The notes under the pieces were generated by a model. It saw only the letters and a list, made by a program, of their open reading frames with translations. It was not told where the DNA came from and ran no database searches. The position numbers were made by a program, and so were the translations under genes. 42,546 nt of DNA from Acidobacteriota bacterium (GTDB lineage: Bacteria; Acidobacteriota; Vicinamibacteria; Marinacidobacterales; Marinacidobacteraceae): assembly GCA_022826195.1 (NCBI GenBank), contig JAJDVI010000008.1, positions 1 through 42,546 of the forward strand. Direction: 5' to 3'. Each line of letters begins with the position of its first letter. The stretch's first letter is position 1. Of this stretch, positions 33,024-40,726 are shown in pieces.

Positions 33024-33947
33024 CTACTCCATCGGCCGGAGTTCCTTCCAGCGCTCGATGAACGCGACCGCGGCGTCCACGAAGGCTTCGGCCCCCCGGC
33101 GGCCGCGCTCGACGCTCGATTCCTCGAGGTCGCGGACGCTCCAGACGCCGGTGTCGGTGACCTCCCGGGTGGAGGTGCCCTTGCCGGTCTCCTCGGCCTT
33201 GAGGTTCTCCGCGAGAAACACCCTCAGCGCGGTCGGATCGCCGGTGACCACCTCCGGGACCATGCGCTCGAGGTGTTCCGGCATCGTGAGGGTGGCCGCC
33301 CGCGCCCTCGAAAGATCCACCAGATCGGGGATGAGATACAGCGAACTCGACGTCTCGCCCACGCCCCCGTGCCGGTCGAAGACGGGTTCTTCGGAGGAGG
33401 GCTCCGCCGGCTCCTGGCGGAACGGCGCCGCCGCGGCGCCCAGCTCGACGGCGATCCCCTCCGTCTCGTGGTTGATGCGGTCGGCGATGTACTGGGAGAT
33501 GACCCGGTTGCCCCCGTGCGAGTTCAGGATCAGGAACCGCTTGAAGCCCTGGCGCATGAGGCTCCGGGCGGCCTCGAAATAGACCTGCTGGATCGTCTCC
33601 GCCGGCAGGCTCACGGTTCCCGGGAAGCCCAGGTGGTAGGGGGCGTTGCCCACGAACAGGATCGGCGCCACCAGCACGTCGGTCCGCTGGGCGACGAGCT
33701 TGGCGCGCTCCATCCCGTTCAGGAAGTCGGTGCCGATGGGGAGGTGCGGCCCGTGCTGTTCCAGCGAGCCGACCGGCATGATCACCATGTCGGTGCGGGT
33801 GAGGAGGTCCTCGACCTCCGTCCAGCTCATGTGCGGCAGGTAGTTCTTGACCTTCGTTTCTCCCCAGAGCGGATTCGTCTGGGCGCCGGCGGCGCTCGCG
33901 GCCAGGAGCGCCCCGAGGATGGCAAGGCGGAACGGGTTCTTCGGCAT
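33024..33947 (-). CDS. Exported creatininase-family amidohydrolase
   Basis: This 307-residue protein begins with a signal peptide (MPKNPFRLAILGALLAASA, AGAQ). The creatininase fold is marked by MPVGSLEQHGPHLPIGTD near residue 58 (Glu, His and Asp metal ligands), LNSHGGNRVISQY and RHGGVGETSSSLYL. Family members hydrolyse creatinine or amide bonds such as those in FAPy precursors of riboflavin and mycofactocin; the substrate here is unknown. Start ATG 33947 is one base after the stop of the ABC-class ATPase and has AAGGGAG eight bases upstream. The gene sits between that ATPase and an exported amidohydrolase. Confidence 0.88.
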   Translation of the reverse strand: MPKNPFRLAILGALLAASAAGAQTNPLWGETKVKNYLPHMSWTEVEDLLTRTDMVIMPVGSLEQHGPHLPIGTDFLNGMERAKLVAQRTDVLVAPILFVGNAPYHLGFPGTVSLPAETIQQVYFEAARSLMRQGFKRFLILNSHGGNRVISQYIADRINHETEGIAVELGAAAAPFRQEPAEPSSEEPVFDRHGGVGETSSSLYLIPDLVDLSRARAATLTMPEHLERMVPEVVTGDPTALRVFLAENLKAEETGKGTSTREVTDTGVWSVRDLEESSVERGRRGAEAFVDAAVAFIERWKELRPME

Positions 33948-33948
33948 G

Positions 33949-35625
33949 TCAGTGACTCCCTTGAGACTGGTTGGAGGTCCTTGCGGACCGGCTTTCGAAG
34001 CGGCCCCGGCGGAGCCGGTTCATGGCGGCCGCGATCTCGTAACGGCGGGGACGGGCCAGCCGGCCGGGATGCCGGCCGTCGCGGCCGTCGGCGGTGAGCG
34101 ATTCGAGGCCCGCCTCGTCGAGCCGGGCGTCGAGGGAATCGAGGAGTTCCCGGACCGGGAGCCCGGGAGAGTCCCGGGCAGCGGCGGCCATCGCGTACCC
34201 CGCGGCCCGGGTCTGGCTCTCGTCGAAGAGCTGTTCCACCGCCCTGAGGTCCACCTCTTCCTCTCCGTAGAGGAGGAGGTCGCGGCGGGTGGCCCGGATC
34301 CGCGGAGTCCCCTTGCGGCCGGCCGGGTCGAAACTCCCGGGTTCGGGACAGCGCTCCCGCCCGTGGAAACCGGCGGCCCCGGCATCGGGGGACCTTCGCG
34401 TGGGATAGCGCGCGGCCACCTCGCGGGCCTGGGCGGTCACCTCCCGCGGCCGGTAGTCCGCGAGCTGGATCACGGTGTCCGCGGCGTCCAGATAGTCCCC
34501 GGAACCTCCCATGACCAGGATGGTGGAGACCCGGTGGCGCTCGAAGAGTTCCCGCACCCGGTCCAGCAGCGCGACGATCGGTTCCGCCTCCCGCGCCACC
34601 AGGGCCTGCATCCGGGCTTCCCGGATCATCAGGTTGGTGGCCGAGGTGTCCTCGTCCATCAGCAGGAGCCGGGATCCCGCTTCCAGCGCCTCGACGATGG
34701 AGGCCGCCTGGCTGGTACTGCCGCTCGCGTTGTCGGTGGTGAACGCGGTGGTGGCCCGCCCGCCGGGAAGCTCGCGGATGAAGGGGCTCACGTCCACCGA
34801 GGACACCGCGCGCCCTTCCTCGCCGCGGACGGTCACGGCGTCCGCGCGGGTGACCGCCAGCTCCCGCCCGTCCCCGGGGACGTGAGGGGCCACCGAGCGG
34901 GCCAGCGCCTGGAGCACCGTGGACTTGCCGTGGAAGCCGCCGCCCACGATGAGCGTCACCCCTTCCGGTATGCCCATCCCCCGTATCTCGGGCGGGCCGT
35001 TTCCGGGGTGGAGCAGGGACAGGCTCACCCGCAGCGATGCTGGGCTCTCGAAGGGAACGACCCAATCCGTGAGCGGGCGTTCGCTCGCGCCGTGTGCGCG
35101 CGGCAGGATCGCCCCGTCGGGCACGAAGGCAGCGAGGCTGCGAGCTTCGAGCTGCGACCGCAGGGAGTGCTGGTTCTCGATCGCGTTCACGAAGGACTCT
35201 GCCGCCCCCTCCGGAAGGCTCCGGAACACGAGCGCCCGCCCCGCGATTCCAGGAAGTTCGCGGGTCAGAAGGTCGGCGGCCCGGTGGCCGAGGATGCGGC
35301 GCCCCGCCGCCGGCAGACCCACTTCCACTCGCGCTTCGACGAAACCGGGACCGGACGGATCGCCGGAGATCCGGATGGCGGTGCGTTCGAGAACCTCCTG
35401 GCCGCCCGCGTCGATCCGGATCCGGCCGCTGTGACCGGACCCCGCCGAGCTTTCCGATCGGGGAATCGCCCGGCGGAATCCCCGGGCCAGGAAGTCGGCG
35501 AGGGCGGTCCGGCGAGCCCGGTTGGAAGCGAGCACAGCGGGAACGCCGGCGGTTTCCCCGTCCACCCGGACCCGGACGCGGGAGGGAGGGGCGAAGGGAT
35601 CGCGGGCCACCCGGTCCACGAACAC
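33949..35625 (-). CDS. ABC-class P-loop ATPase (PF09818-type)
   Basis: This ~558-residue soluble ATPase is of the predicted ABC-class group known from cyanobacteria and actinobacteria. Walker A is LIVGGGFHGKSTVLQAL near residue 230, and RLLLMDEDTSATNLMIREA contains Walker B. TILVMGGSGDYLDAADTVI is the H-loop-like part. The function of the family is not known. Family-like sequence (LDGRGYPAYRDLEGEWALG) continues upstream of GTG 35625 in the same frame to about 35694, but no ATG, GTG or TTG occurs there before a stop near 35825. The first in-frame candidate is CTG 35715, with GAGGCGG seven bases upstream. The annotated start is therefore conservative. The gene abuts the creatininase gene by one base. 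Confidence 0.88.
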   Translation of the reverse strand: MFVDRVARDPFAPPSRVRVRVDGETAGVPAVLASNRARRTALADFLARGFRRAIPRSESSAGSGHSGRIRIDAGGQEVLERTAIRISGDPSGPGFVEARVEVGLPAAGRRILGHRAADLLTRELPGIAGRALVFRSLPEGAAESFVNAIENQHSLRSQLEARSLAAFVPDGAILPRAHGASERPLTDWVVPFESPASLRVSLSLLHPGNGPPEIRGMGIPEGVTLIVGGGFHGKSTVLQALARSVAPHVPGDGRELAVTRADAVTVRGEEGRAVSSVDVSPFIRELPGGRATTAFTTDNASGSTSQAASIVEALEAGSRLLLMDEDTSATNLMIREARMQALVAREAEPIVALLDRVRELFERHRVSTILVMGGSGDYLDAADTVIQLADYRPREVTAQAREVAARYPTRRSPDAGAAGFHGRERCPEPGSFDPAGRKGTPRIRATRRDLLLYGEEEVDLRAVEQLFDESQTRAAGYAMAAAARDSPGLPVRELLDSLDARLDEAGLESLTADGRDGRHPGRLARPRRYEIAAAMNRLRRGRFESRSARTSNQSQGSH

Positions 35626-35876
35626 CGTGACTCCGTCGCCGAGGGCCCACTCCCCTTCGAGATCCCGGTAGGCCGGGTATCCGCGTCCGTCCAGCCGGCG
35701 GCAGGCGCCGGCCAGGTCGGAGCCGCCTCGCGAGGCTTCCCGGCGCTCGCCGCCATGCGAGAAGGAGCGGGCGCGGGACCTGGTGATGGGATGCCTCCGG
35801 TGCGTTGCGGGCGGAACCGATCATATTGACCCGGCCTGCGGAGCCGCCGCGCCGGAAGTACCATGCCTCGCAAACC

Positions 35877-36866
35877 GTGTCATCCGAGTCCAAACGGCGT
35901 TCCTACTGGGCGGACCAGACCGGTGATCTGCGCGCCCGGCTCGCCGCCTCGGTGCCGGCAGAGGAGTTGAAGCGTCTCCATCGGCGGCGTCCCCTGCTGC
36001 ACTTCCTGGTGCTGGGCTGGCAGTTCCTCCTGCTCTTCGGCGGCGGCGCCATCGCCTGGCGGGCTTCCGAGTGGTGGATCTGGCTGCCGGCTGCCCTGGT
36101 CGTCGGGTTCACGGTCTTCAACTTCACGGTGATGCTGCACGAGGTGGTGCACGACCTGGTCTTCGGAGCCAGCGGACATCCCGGCTACCGGGTGCTTCGT
36201 CACCTGTACGCGTTCCCGAGCGGGATCTCGGTGACCCAGTTCACGCGTTGGCATCTCGACCACCACGCCCAGCTCGGGGACGCCGAGGCGGACCCGAAAC
36301 GGCACTGGCTGTCGCCGAAACGCAACGCGCGCTGGTTCAAGGCGCTGTATCTGACCCCGGCGCTCATCCCGATCTACTTCCGGGCGGCGCGCAATGAAAC
36401 AGCCAGCTACCCGGAAGACGTACGGCGCGCGATCGCGCGGGAGCGGAGGCTGACCGTGGCCGGCCACCTGGCCATCCTCGCCGTCCTCATCGCCGCCGGC
36501 GGGTTCTTCGCGGCCTTCAAGGCCTACCTCGTCCCGATGTTCCTGGTGTTTCCAGTGGCGTTCACGGTGAACCGGCTGGGCCAGCACTACGACATCGCGC
36601 CCGACAACCCCGCGCTCTGGGGCAGCGTTCTGCGGCCCTCACGGTTCTGGGACATCGCGTTCCTCTGGTCGGCGTACCACCTCGAACACCACTACTTCCC
36701 GCGCGTGCCGTTTTACAACCTGCGCGCCCTCCACTTCCTGCTCCGGCCCTTCTTCGAGGAGATTGGGGCGCGCCCCACCAGCTACGGACGGCTCCTCTGG
36801 CAGTGGTTCGTGCAGAACCGCGCGCCGCATACCGATTGGCGGAAGCCGGCTGAATCGGCGGTCTGA
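35877..36866 (+). CDS. Membrane fatty acid desaturase-like protein
   Basis: This 329-residue membrane protein is of the desaturase/hydroxylase superfamily with the three His boxes: HEVVHD near residue 101, HLDHH near 137 and HLEHHYFPRVPFYN near 272. These bind a di-iron centre. About four to six hydrophobic helices are seen (LHFLVLGWQFLLLFGGGAIAW continued; WIWLPAALVVGFTVFNF; LAILAVLIAAGGFF; YLVPMFLVFPVAF). Desaturation or hydroxylation of a membrane lipid, or a carotenoid-type substrate, is expected. I chose GTG 35877 (MSSESKRRSYWADQTGDL); the frame extends to TTG 35805, but the additional residues look spurious. It is divergent from the ABC-class ATPase and 28 bases before the cold-shock gene. 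Confidence 0.85.
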   Translation: MSSESKRRSYWADQTGDLRARLAASVPAEELKRLHRRRPLLHFLVLGWQFLLLFGGGAIAWRASEWWIWLPAALVVGFTVFNFTVMLHEVVHDLVFGASGHPGYRVLRHLYAFPSGISVTQFTRWHLDHHAQLGDAEADPKRHWLSPKRNARWFKALYLTPALIPIYFRAARNETASYPEDVRRAIARERRLTVAGHLAILAVLIAAGGFFAAFKAYLVPMFLVFPVAFTVNRLGQHYDIAPDNPALWGSVLRPSRFWDIAFLWSAYHLEHHYFPRVPFYNLRALHFLLRPFFEEIGARPTSYGRLLWQWFVQNRAPHTDWRKPAESAV

Positions 36867-36894
36867 GGCCACTGCCGTGGCAGAATCCGGGACC

Positions 36895-37137
36895 ATGGCC
36901 GAAGGCACCGTCAAGTGGTACGACCGCCAGCGCGGGGAGGGGTTCATCCAACGCTTCGAGGGACCGGATGTCCACGTACCGAGCAGCGCGCTCGCTGACC
37001 GGGAGCCGGGATTCCTGATCGAGGGTCAGGCGGTGGAGTTCGAGTTGCTCAAGATTCCGGGGGGCTTCCGGGCGCGCAGCGTCCGGGTGGTGGATCCGGA
37101 GCCGTCGTCCGGTCGCGGCGCAAAAGCGATCCGATAG
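36895..37137 (+). CDS. Divergent cold-shock-domain protein
   Basis: This 80-residue single OB-fold protein starts MAEGTVKWYDRQRGEGFIQ, clearly CspA-like. In the classical protein the RNP1 and RNP2 motifs are KGFGFI and VFVHF; here they read RGEGFI and VHVPS, so key aromatic and His residues of the nucleic-acid face are replaced. The C-terminal ~20 residues (DPEPSSGRGAKAIR) are a short tail. CSPs act as RNA chaperones; the altered surface suggests changed binding. ATG 36895 has CAGAAT eight bases upstream instead of a ribosome binding site, so leaderless initiation is possible. Transcription from the desaturase promoter is also possible. Confidence 0.85.
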   Translation: MAEGTVKWYDRQRGEGFIQRFEGPDVHVPSSALADREPGFLIEGQAVEFELLKIPGGFRARSVRVVDPEPSSGRGAKAIR

Positions 37138-37279
37138 GGCCGGCCGGGCCCGGCGCCGCTGCCGGATGTGACCCGAGCCCGGACCGAACCGTCTCAAGAT
37201 AGCGGAAACCGCTGATGCCGCGACCGCCGAATCCCGTCCGCGAGGTTCCGGCGAGCGCTCGTCCGCGCGGCCCGCTTCG

Positions 37280-38896
37280 ATGGATCCGCCCGACCCCCCG
37301 CCGGGGCCAGTGGTGGTGAGCCGGGATGGCTCGCGCCTCCTGCTCGTGGCCGTCGTGACGCTGACCCTGGGGCGCTTCGCCGTTGCCGCGCAACCATCCC
37401 CGTCGGAGTCCCTCTTCCACTGGCTGGCCGCGGAGCCGGCGGCGCAACTCGCCGAAGACGAGACTGCGATGCCACCGGGCTTCGGCGCGATCTTCGTTCC
37501 CGCCATGACGGACGGGAACAGCGAGCCACAGGCCCTCGTCCTGCGCGCCGACGAACCGGTGGCGATCGGGCGGAACGGAAGACGGATCGTGCTCCACCCC
37601 GGCGCCTACACCGTACTGGTCGGCAGCGGTCCGACGCCGCAGATGACCGCCCTGTCCGTTCAGGTCGCGGCCGGAGCGACGACGCTGGTCCCGGTCCGGT
37701 GGGGGGGACTTCGCATCGAGGTCGTGGACGAGAGCAACCTCCCGCATCGCGGCGCTTATGAACTGATCCGGGTCTCCGATCTCCAGCCCTACGTGGTCGG
37801 TTTTGGCGCGGATCGGCTCCAGGGCGAGCCGCTGCTCACCACCCTCATGCCTCCGGGTCTCTATCGCATCGTGAAGCCGGGCTCGAGCTATCGAGTACGG
37901 ACCGACTTCGCCACGGTGGTTGTTCCCGAAGGCGGCCTGGTCCACTTCAGGCTCGTCATGAACCCCGAGACGGGTCAGTTTCGAGGCGCCGGAGTCGTAA
38001 CCGCGGAGGATCTTGGGGAAACGGTCGACGAATCCGCGTGGATTCACCGGTACGCCATCGGGCTTGCGGCGCCGTTCACCCTGCATCGAAACGTGGTGGG
38101 CGAGAAGAACGAGACAACCGTCGGTGCGGAGGGAGCCTTCGATTCGTACCTCAACTACGAGCGGGAGGGCAACGTCTTCAGCAGCGTCCTGGAGCTGGAA
38201 GCGGGATTCGAGCGGATCAAGCCGGAGGCATCGCCGGCGATTCCATGGCGCAAGACCCGCGACCGGCTGCGGATTGACCTTCTGTATTCGCGGTTGTTGA
38301 ATCCCCGTTTCGGGCCGTACGTGCGGCTGAGTCTCCGGACCAGTCTGTTTGATTCGAACGCTCTCGCGACCGAAGCCCTGACCGTGGCGCGCGAGTACGT
38401 GGACGGACGGCGGGAGCTCGAGTTCGTACCGGCCAACACCACCTTCAGGACGGGCGATCCGTTCAGCCCACCGGTCATTCGCGAGGGGGTGGGCGTCAAC
38501 GCGCGGCTGCTTCGCGGACGAGCGGCGCGGCTCGACTGGCGCGTGGGAATCGGACTGCGGCAGAACCGCTTCGGCGGCGCGTTCTTCCTGGATGACGATC
38601 CGGAGACCCCGGAAGTGGAATACGTCCAGGCGCTGGACTTCACTTCGGAGGGCGTCGAGACCACCCTGGTCGGAGCATTTCGCTTTCGGGTGTTCCTCTA
38701 CACCACCACCCTGGACCTGTTCAGCGACCTCGGCGCGGGATTCGAACCCACGATCGATTGGCGCAGCACGCTCAGTTGGCGACTGACCGGGGACCTGTCG
38801 CTCGACTACCGGGTGGACCTCCTGTGGCTGCCCCAGGTGAGCGATCAGACGCAACTCAGCCAGAGCGTGCTGTTCCGATACTCCCTGGGAGGGTAA
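37280..38896 (+). CDS. Putative outer-membrane β-barrel protein
   Basis: This 538-residue exported protein has a hydrophobic signal (LLLVAVVTLTLGRFAVAAQ, residues ~20-38). Residues ~60-240 form a β-sandwich-like domain (FGAIFVPAMTDGNSEPQAL, GRRIVLHPGAYTVLVGSGP, LRIEVVDESNLPHRGAYEL). Residues ~255-538 show alternating short β-strands with aromatic ends (RYAIGLAAPFTLHRN, RIDLLYSRLLNPRFGPYV, QTQLSQSVLFRYSLGG), as in a small barrel or a DUF481-like outer-membrane protein. The PEGA-like phrase HPGAYTVLVGSG suggests a surface-binding module. Function is unknown. ATG 37280 was chosen; GTG codons at 37310-37316 are alternatives. A hairpin follows at 38926-38945. Confidence 0.8.
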   Translation: MDPPDPPPGPVVVSRDGSRLLLVAVVTLTLGRFAVAAQPSPSESLFHWLAAEPAAQLAEDETAMPPGFGAIFVPAMTDGNSEPQALVLRADEPVAIGRNGRRIVLHPGAYTVLVGSGPTPQMTALSVQVAAGATTLVPVRWGGLRIEVVDESNLPHRGAYELIRVSDLQPYVVGFGADRLQGEPLLTTLMPPGLYRIVKPGSSYRVRTDFATVVVPEGGLVHFRLVMNPETGQFRGAGVVTAEDLGETVDESAWIHRYAIGLAAPFTLHRNVVGEKNETTVGAEGAFDSYLNYEREGNVFSSVLELEAGFERIKPEASPAIPWRKTRDRLRIDLLYSRLLNPRFGPYVRLSLRTSLFDSNALATEALTVAREYVDGRRELEFVPANTTFRTGDPFSPPVIREGVGVNARLLRGRAARLDWRVGIGLRQNRFGGAFFLDDDPETPEVEYVQALDFTSEGVETTLVGAFRFRVFLYTTTLDLFSDLGAGFEPTIDWRSTLSWRLTGDLSLDYRVDLLWLPQVSDQTQLSQSVLFRYSLGG

Positions 38897-38925
38897 TGGT
38901 GAGCCAGATTGACGTTCGGCCAGTG

Positions 38926-38945
38926 CCCGTCCGTCGCGGGACGGG
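38926..38945. terminator. Hairpin after the outer-membrane protein gene
   Basis: CCCGTCC (38926-38932), loop GTCGCG, and GGACGGG (38939-38945) make a perfect 7-bp stem 29 bases after the stop codon, just ahead of the mscS promoter-like TATTCT. Confidence 0.35.
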
Positions 38946-38948
38946 TGC

Positions 38949-39003
38949 TATTCTGATGCGGCTCATGTTGTCGGGCGCGTACCGCGGGCCCATCGGGCGA
39001 TGA
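38949..39003 (+). other. -10-like TATTCT and 15-codon mini-ORF overlapping the mscS start
   Basis: TATTCT (38949-38954) is followed by ATG 38956 and ATG 38965, in one frame (MRLMLSGAYRGPIGR) that stops with TGA at 39001-39003. This TGA lies inside ATGATGG, so the mini-ORF ends exactly at the MscS start codons (39000 or 39003). Such overlap would allow re-initiation and coupling. No ribosome binding site precedes MscS itself. Confidence 0.3.
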
Positions 39004-39824
39004 TGGAGACTCCCGTCTTGTCGCGGCTCTGGGAGGCGGTCACCGGGGGAGCCGCGGAAGGCTGGTGGGCGTTCGTCTATCCGGCGGCCCTGCTGCTGGC
39101 GGGATGGGGCTTGGCCAGCCTCTGCCGGCTGGTGGCGGTGCGCCTCCTCCGCGGGCCTCTCAAGGGCCTGGAATCGCGGGTGGGATCGATGGAGTCCGCG
39201 CGACTCGGCGGCCTCCTGGCCTCGGCGCCGGGCATCGTCGGGCGGGTCCTGTACTGGGTGGTTCTCCTGCTGTTCCTGGCGGCGGCGGTCGAGGCGCTCC
39301 CCTTCGCGGTCACCGACGGCCTGCTGGCGCCGGTCGCCCACTTCCTGCCCAGCTTCGTGCTGGCGCTCGCGGTGCTCCTCACTGGAATCGTGGCCGCGCG
39401 GCTCGCCCAGAACTGGATTCTGGCCGCATCCGCGGAGGCCGGCGGCGAACGGGCGCAGGCGCTGGCGCGGCTCGCCTGGGGCGGCATCCTGGCCGTCACC
39501 CTGATCGTCAGCGCGCAGCAGGTGGGTCTCCAGGGCGCCGGGTTCGTCTCCTCGCTGGCGCTCGTCGTTCTCGGCGCGGCGCTCGGCGCGGTCGCGCTGT
39601 CGTTCGGTGTGGGCGCCGGTCCCATCGTGACCAACATCCTGGCGTCCCACTACGCCTCCCGCGCCTTCCAGGTCGGCGATGTCGTCCGCATCGGCGAGAT
39701 CGAGGGCACGGTGTCGCGCATGAACGCGACGTCGGTCGTGATCGAATCCGACGGGAACGCCGTCCACATACCGGCTCGCGTCTTCTGCGACGAAGGGTGC
39801 GTGGTGATCGGACGCAGGGACTGA
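39000..39824 (+). CDS. Small MscS-type mechanosensitive channel (TM-helix repeat type)
   Basis: This 274-residue membrane protein has about five transmembrane segments (YPAALLLAGWGLASLCRL; VGRVLYWVVLLLFLAA; FVLALAVLLTGIVAARL; LAWGGILAVTLIVS; SSLALVVLGAALGAVALSF, the pore-type GA-rich helix). The pattern resembles proteins with paired TM_helix repeats. The β-domain FQVGDVVRIGEIEGTVSRM at the C-terminus is followed by only ~30 residues, so the usual αβ vestibule is absent. It should release turgor on osmotic downshock or sense membrane tension. ATG 39000 and 39003 are both possible. It is followed immediately by an MgtE-N-like fragment starting one base after its stop. Confidence 0.85.
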   Translation: MMETPVLSRLWEAVTGGAAEGWWAFVYPAALLLAGWGLASLCRLVAVRLLRGPLKGLESRVGSMESARLGGLLASAPGIVGRVLYWVVLLLFLAAAVEALPFAVTDGLLAPVAHFLPSFVLALAVLLTGIVAARLAQNWILAASAEAGGERAQALARLAWGGILAVTLIVSAQQVGLQGAGFVSSLALVVLGAALGAVALSFGVGAGPIVTNILASHYASRAFQVGDVVRIGEIEGTVSRMNATSVVIESDGNAVHIPARVFCDEGCVVIGRRD

Positions 39825-40092
39825 ATGGCGACGGCGATTCGGAACCTGGCCCTCGTTCACCTGGAGCGGCGGCCCGAGGAGGCGGCGCGGGTCCTCGAGC
39901 ACTGCTCCCGCGGAGAGGCCGCGGCCCTGCTTCGGCACGCCCCGCCCGAAGTCGTTGCACGGGTGCTCTCGCTGTTCACCTCGCGCTTCGCCGCCGACTG
40001 TCTCGTCCAGTTGTCCCCCGAGACGTGGCCCGCCGTGGTTGGGGAGCTCTCCCCGCCCACCGCGGCTGCTCTCCTCCGCCACTGCCCGGGCG
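39825..40092 (+). pseudogene. MgtE N-terminal-domain fragment, truncated
   Basis: From ATG 39825, directly after the MscS stop, about 88 residues look like the intracellular N-domain of MgtE magnesium transporters: helical repeats RPEEAARVLEHCSRGEAAALL, APPEVVARVLSLF, RFAADCLVQLSPETW and SPPTAAALLRHCPG. After about 40090 the frame continues to 40688 with Arg/His/Asp-rich sequence that matches nothing. In another frame the C-terminal half of a symporter starts at the same point. The abrupt change looks like a deletion junction. The remaining MgtE parts (rest of N-domain, CBS and membrane domains) are missing. Confidence 0.7.
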
Positions 40093-40551
40093 CCAGTGAT
40101 CCTGTTGGCGTTCTCCACCTCGAGTTCCGCGGCGGTGATGCCGCTCACGCTCGCCCGGACCGAGGACACGCTCAAGGTGCATCCGCGGATCGCGCGGTTC
40201 GTGGTCCCGCTGGGGACCACCATCAACATGGGCGGGACGGCGGTCTACCAGGGCGTCGCGACGCTCTTCCTCGCCCAGGTGTTCGACGTGGACATCGGCC
40301 TTACCGGTCTGCTGCTCGTGGTGGTGATGGCGACCGGCGCGGCGATCGGCACCCCCGGGACCCCGGGGGTGGGCATCGTCATCCTCGCGACGATCCTGGG
40401 CAGCGTCGGGATTCCGCCGGACGGGATCGCGCTCATCCTGGGGGTGGACCGGTTGCTCGACATGGGCCGGACCGCGGTCAACGTGACCGGAGACATGGTG
40501 GCGTGCGTGGTGCTCGACCGTTCGCTGGGGGGCGCCATGCGAAGCGCGTGA
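40090..40551 (+). pseudogene. SLC1/DctA-type symporter, C-terminal half only
   Basis: The frame ending at 40551 encodes ~153 residues typical of the C-terminal half of dicarboxylate/amino-acid:cation symporters (SDF). It contains the substrate-binding hairpin LAFSTSSSAAVMPLTL, VVPLGTTINMGGTAVYQGVA (TM7, the NMDGT-like motif), the HP2-like GTPGTPGVGIVILA and LGVDRLLDMGRTAVNVTGD (TM8). The N-terminal six helices are absent: before ~40090 the frame reads through the MgtE fragment. GTG 40096 could start a product, but half a transporter should not work. A hairpin terminator follows at 40590-40621. Confidence 0.8.
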
Positions 40552-40589
40552 CGATCCGCCCGGCTTCCGGCCGGCATCGCGCCAACGCT

Positions 40590-40621
40590 CCGGCGGGACG
40601 ACAACTCATCCGTCCCGCCGG
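40590..40621. terminator. Strong hairpin after the symporter fragment
   Basis: CCGGCGGGACG (40590-40600) and CGTCCCGCCGG (40611-40621) form an 11-bp perfect stem with a 10-nt loop, 38 bases after the stop codon. No T-run follows. TGTAGAAT at 40633-40639 just beyond it may be a -10 of the next gene. Confidence 0.5.
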
Positions 40622-40726
40622 GGACTGCCGCTGTAGAATCGGGCGCGTCGGACCGGGCCTTGGGGGATGGGTTCAGGGCCGAAGATGAGCACCCTTCCAG
40701 ACGCTGGAGGGGACTGAGTACGCCCG

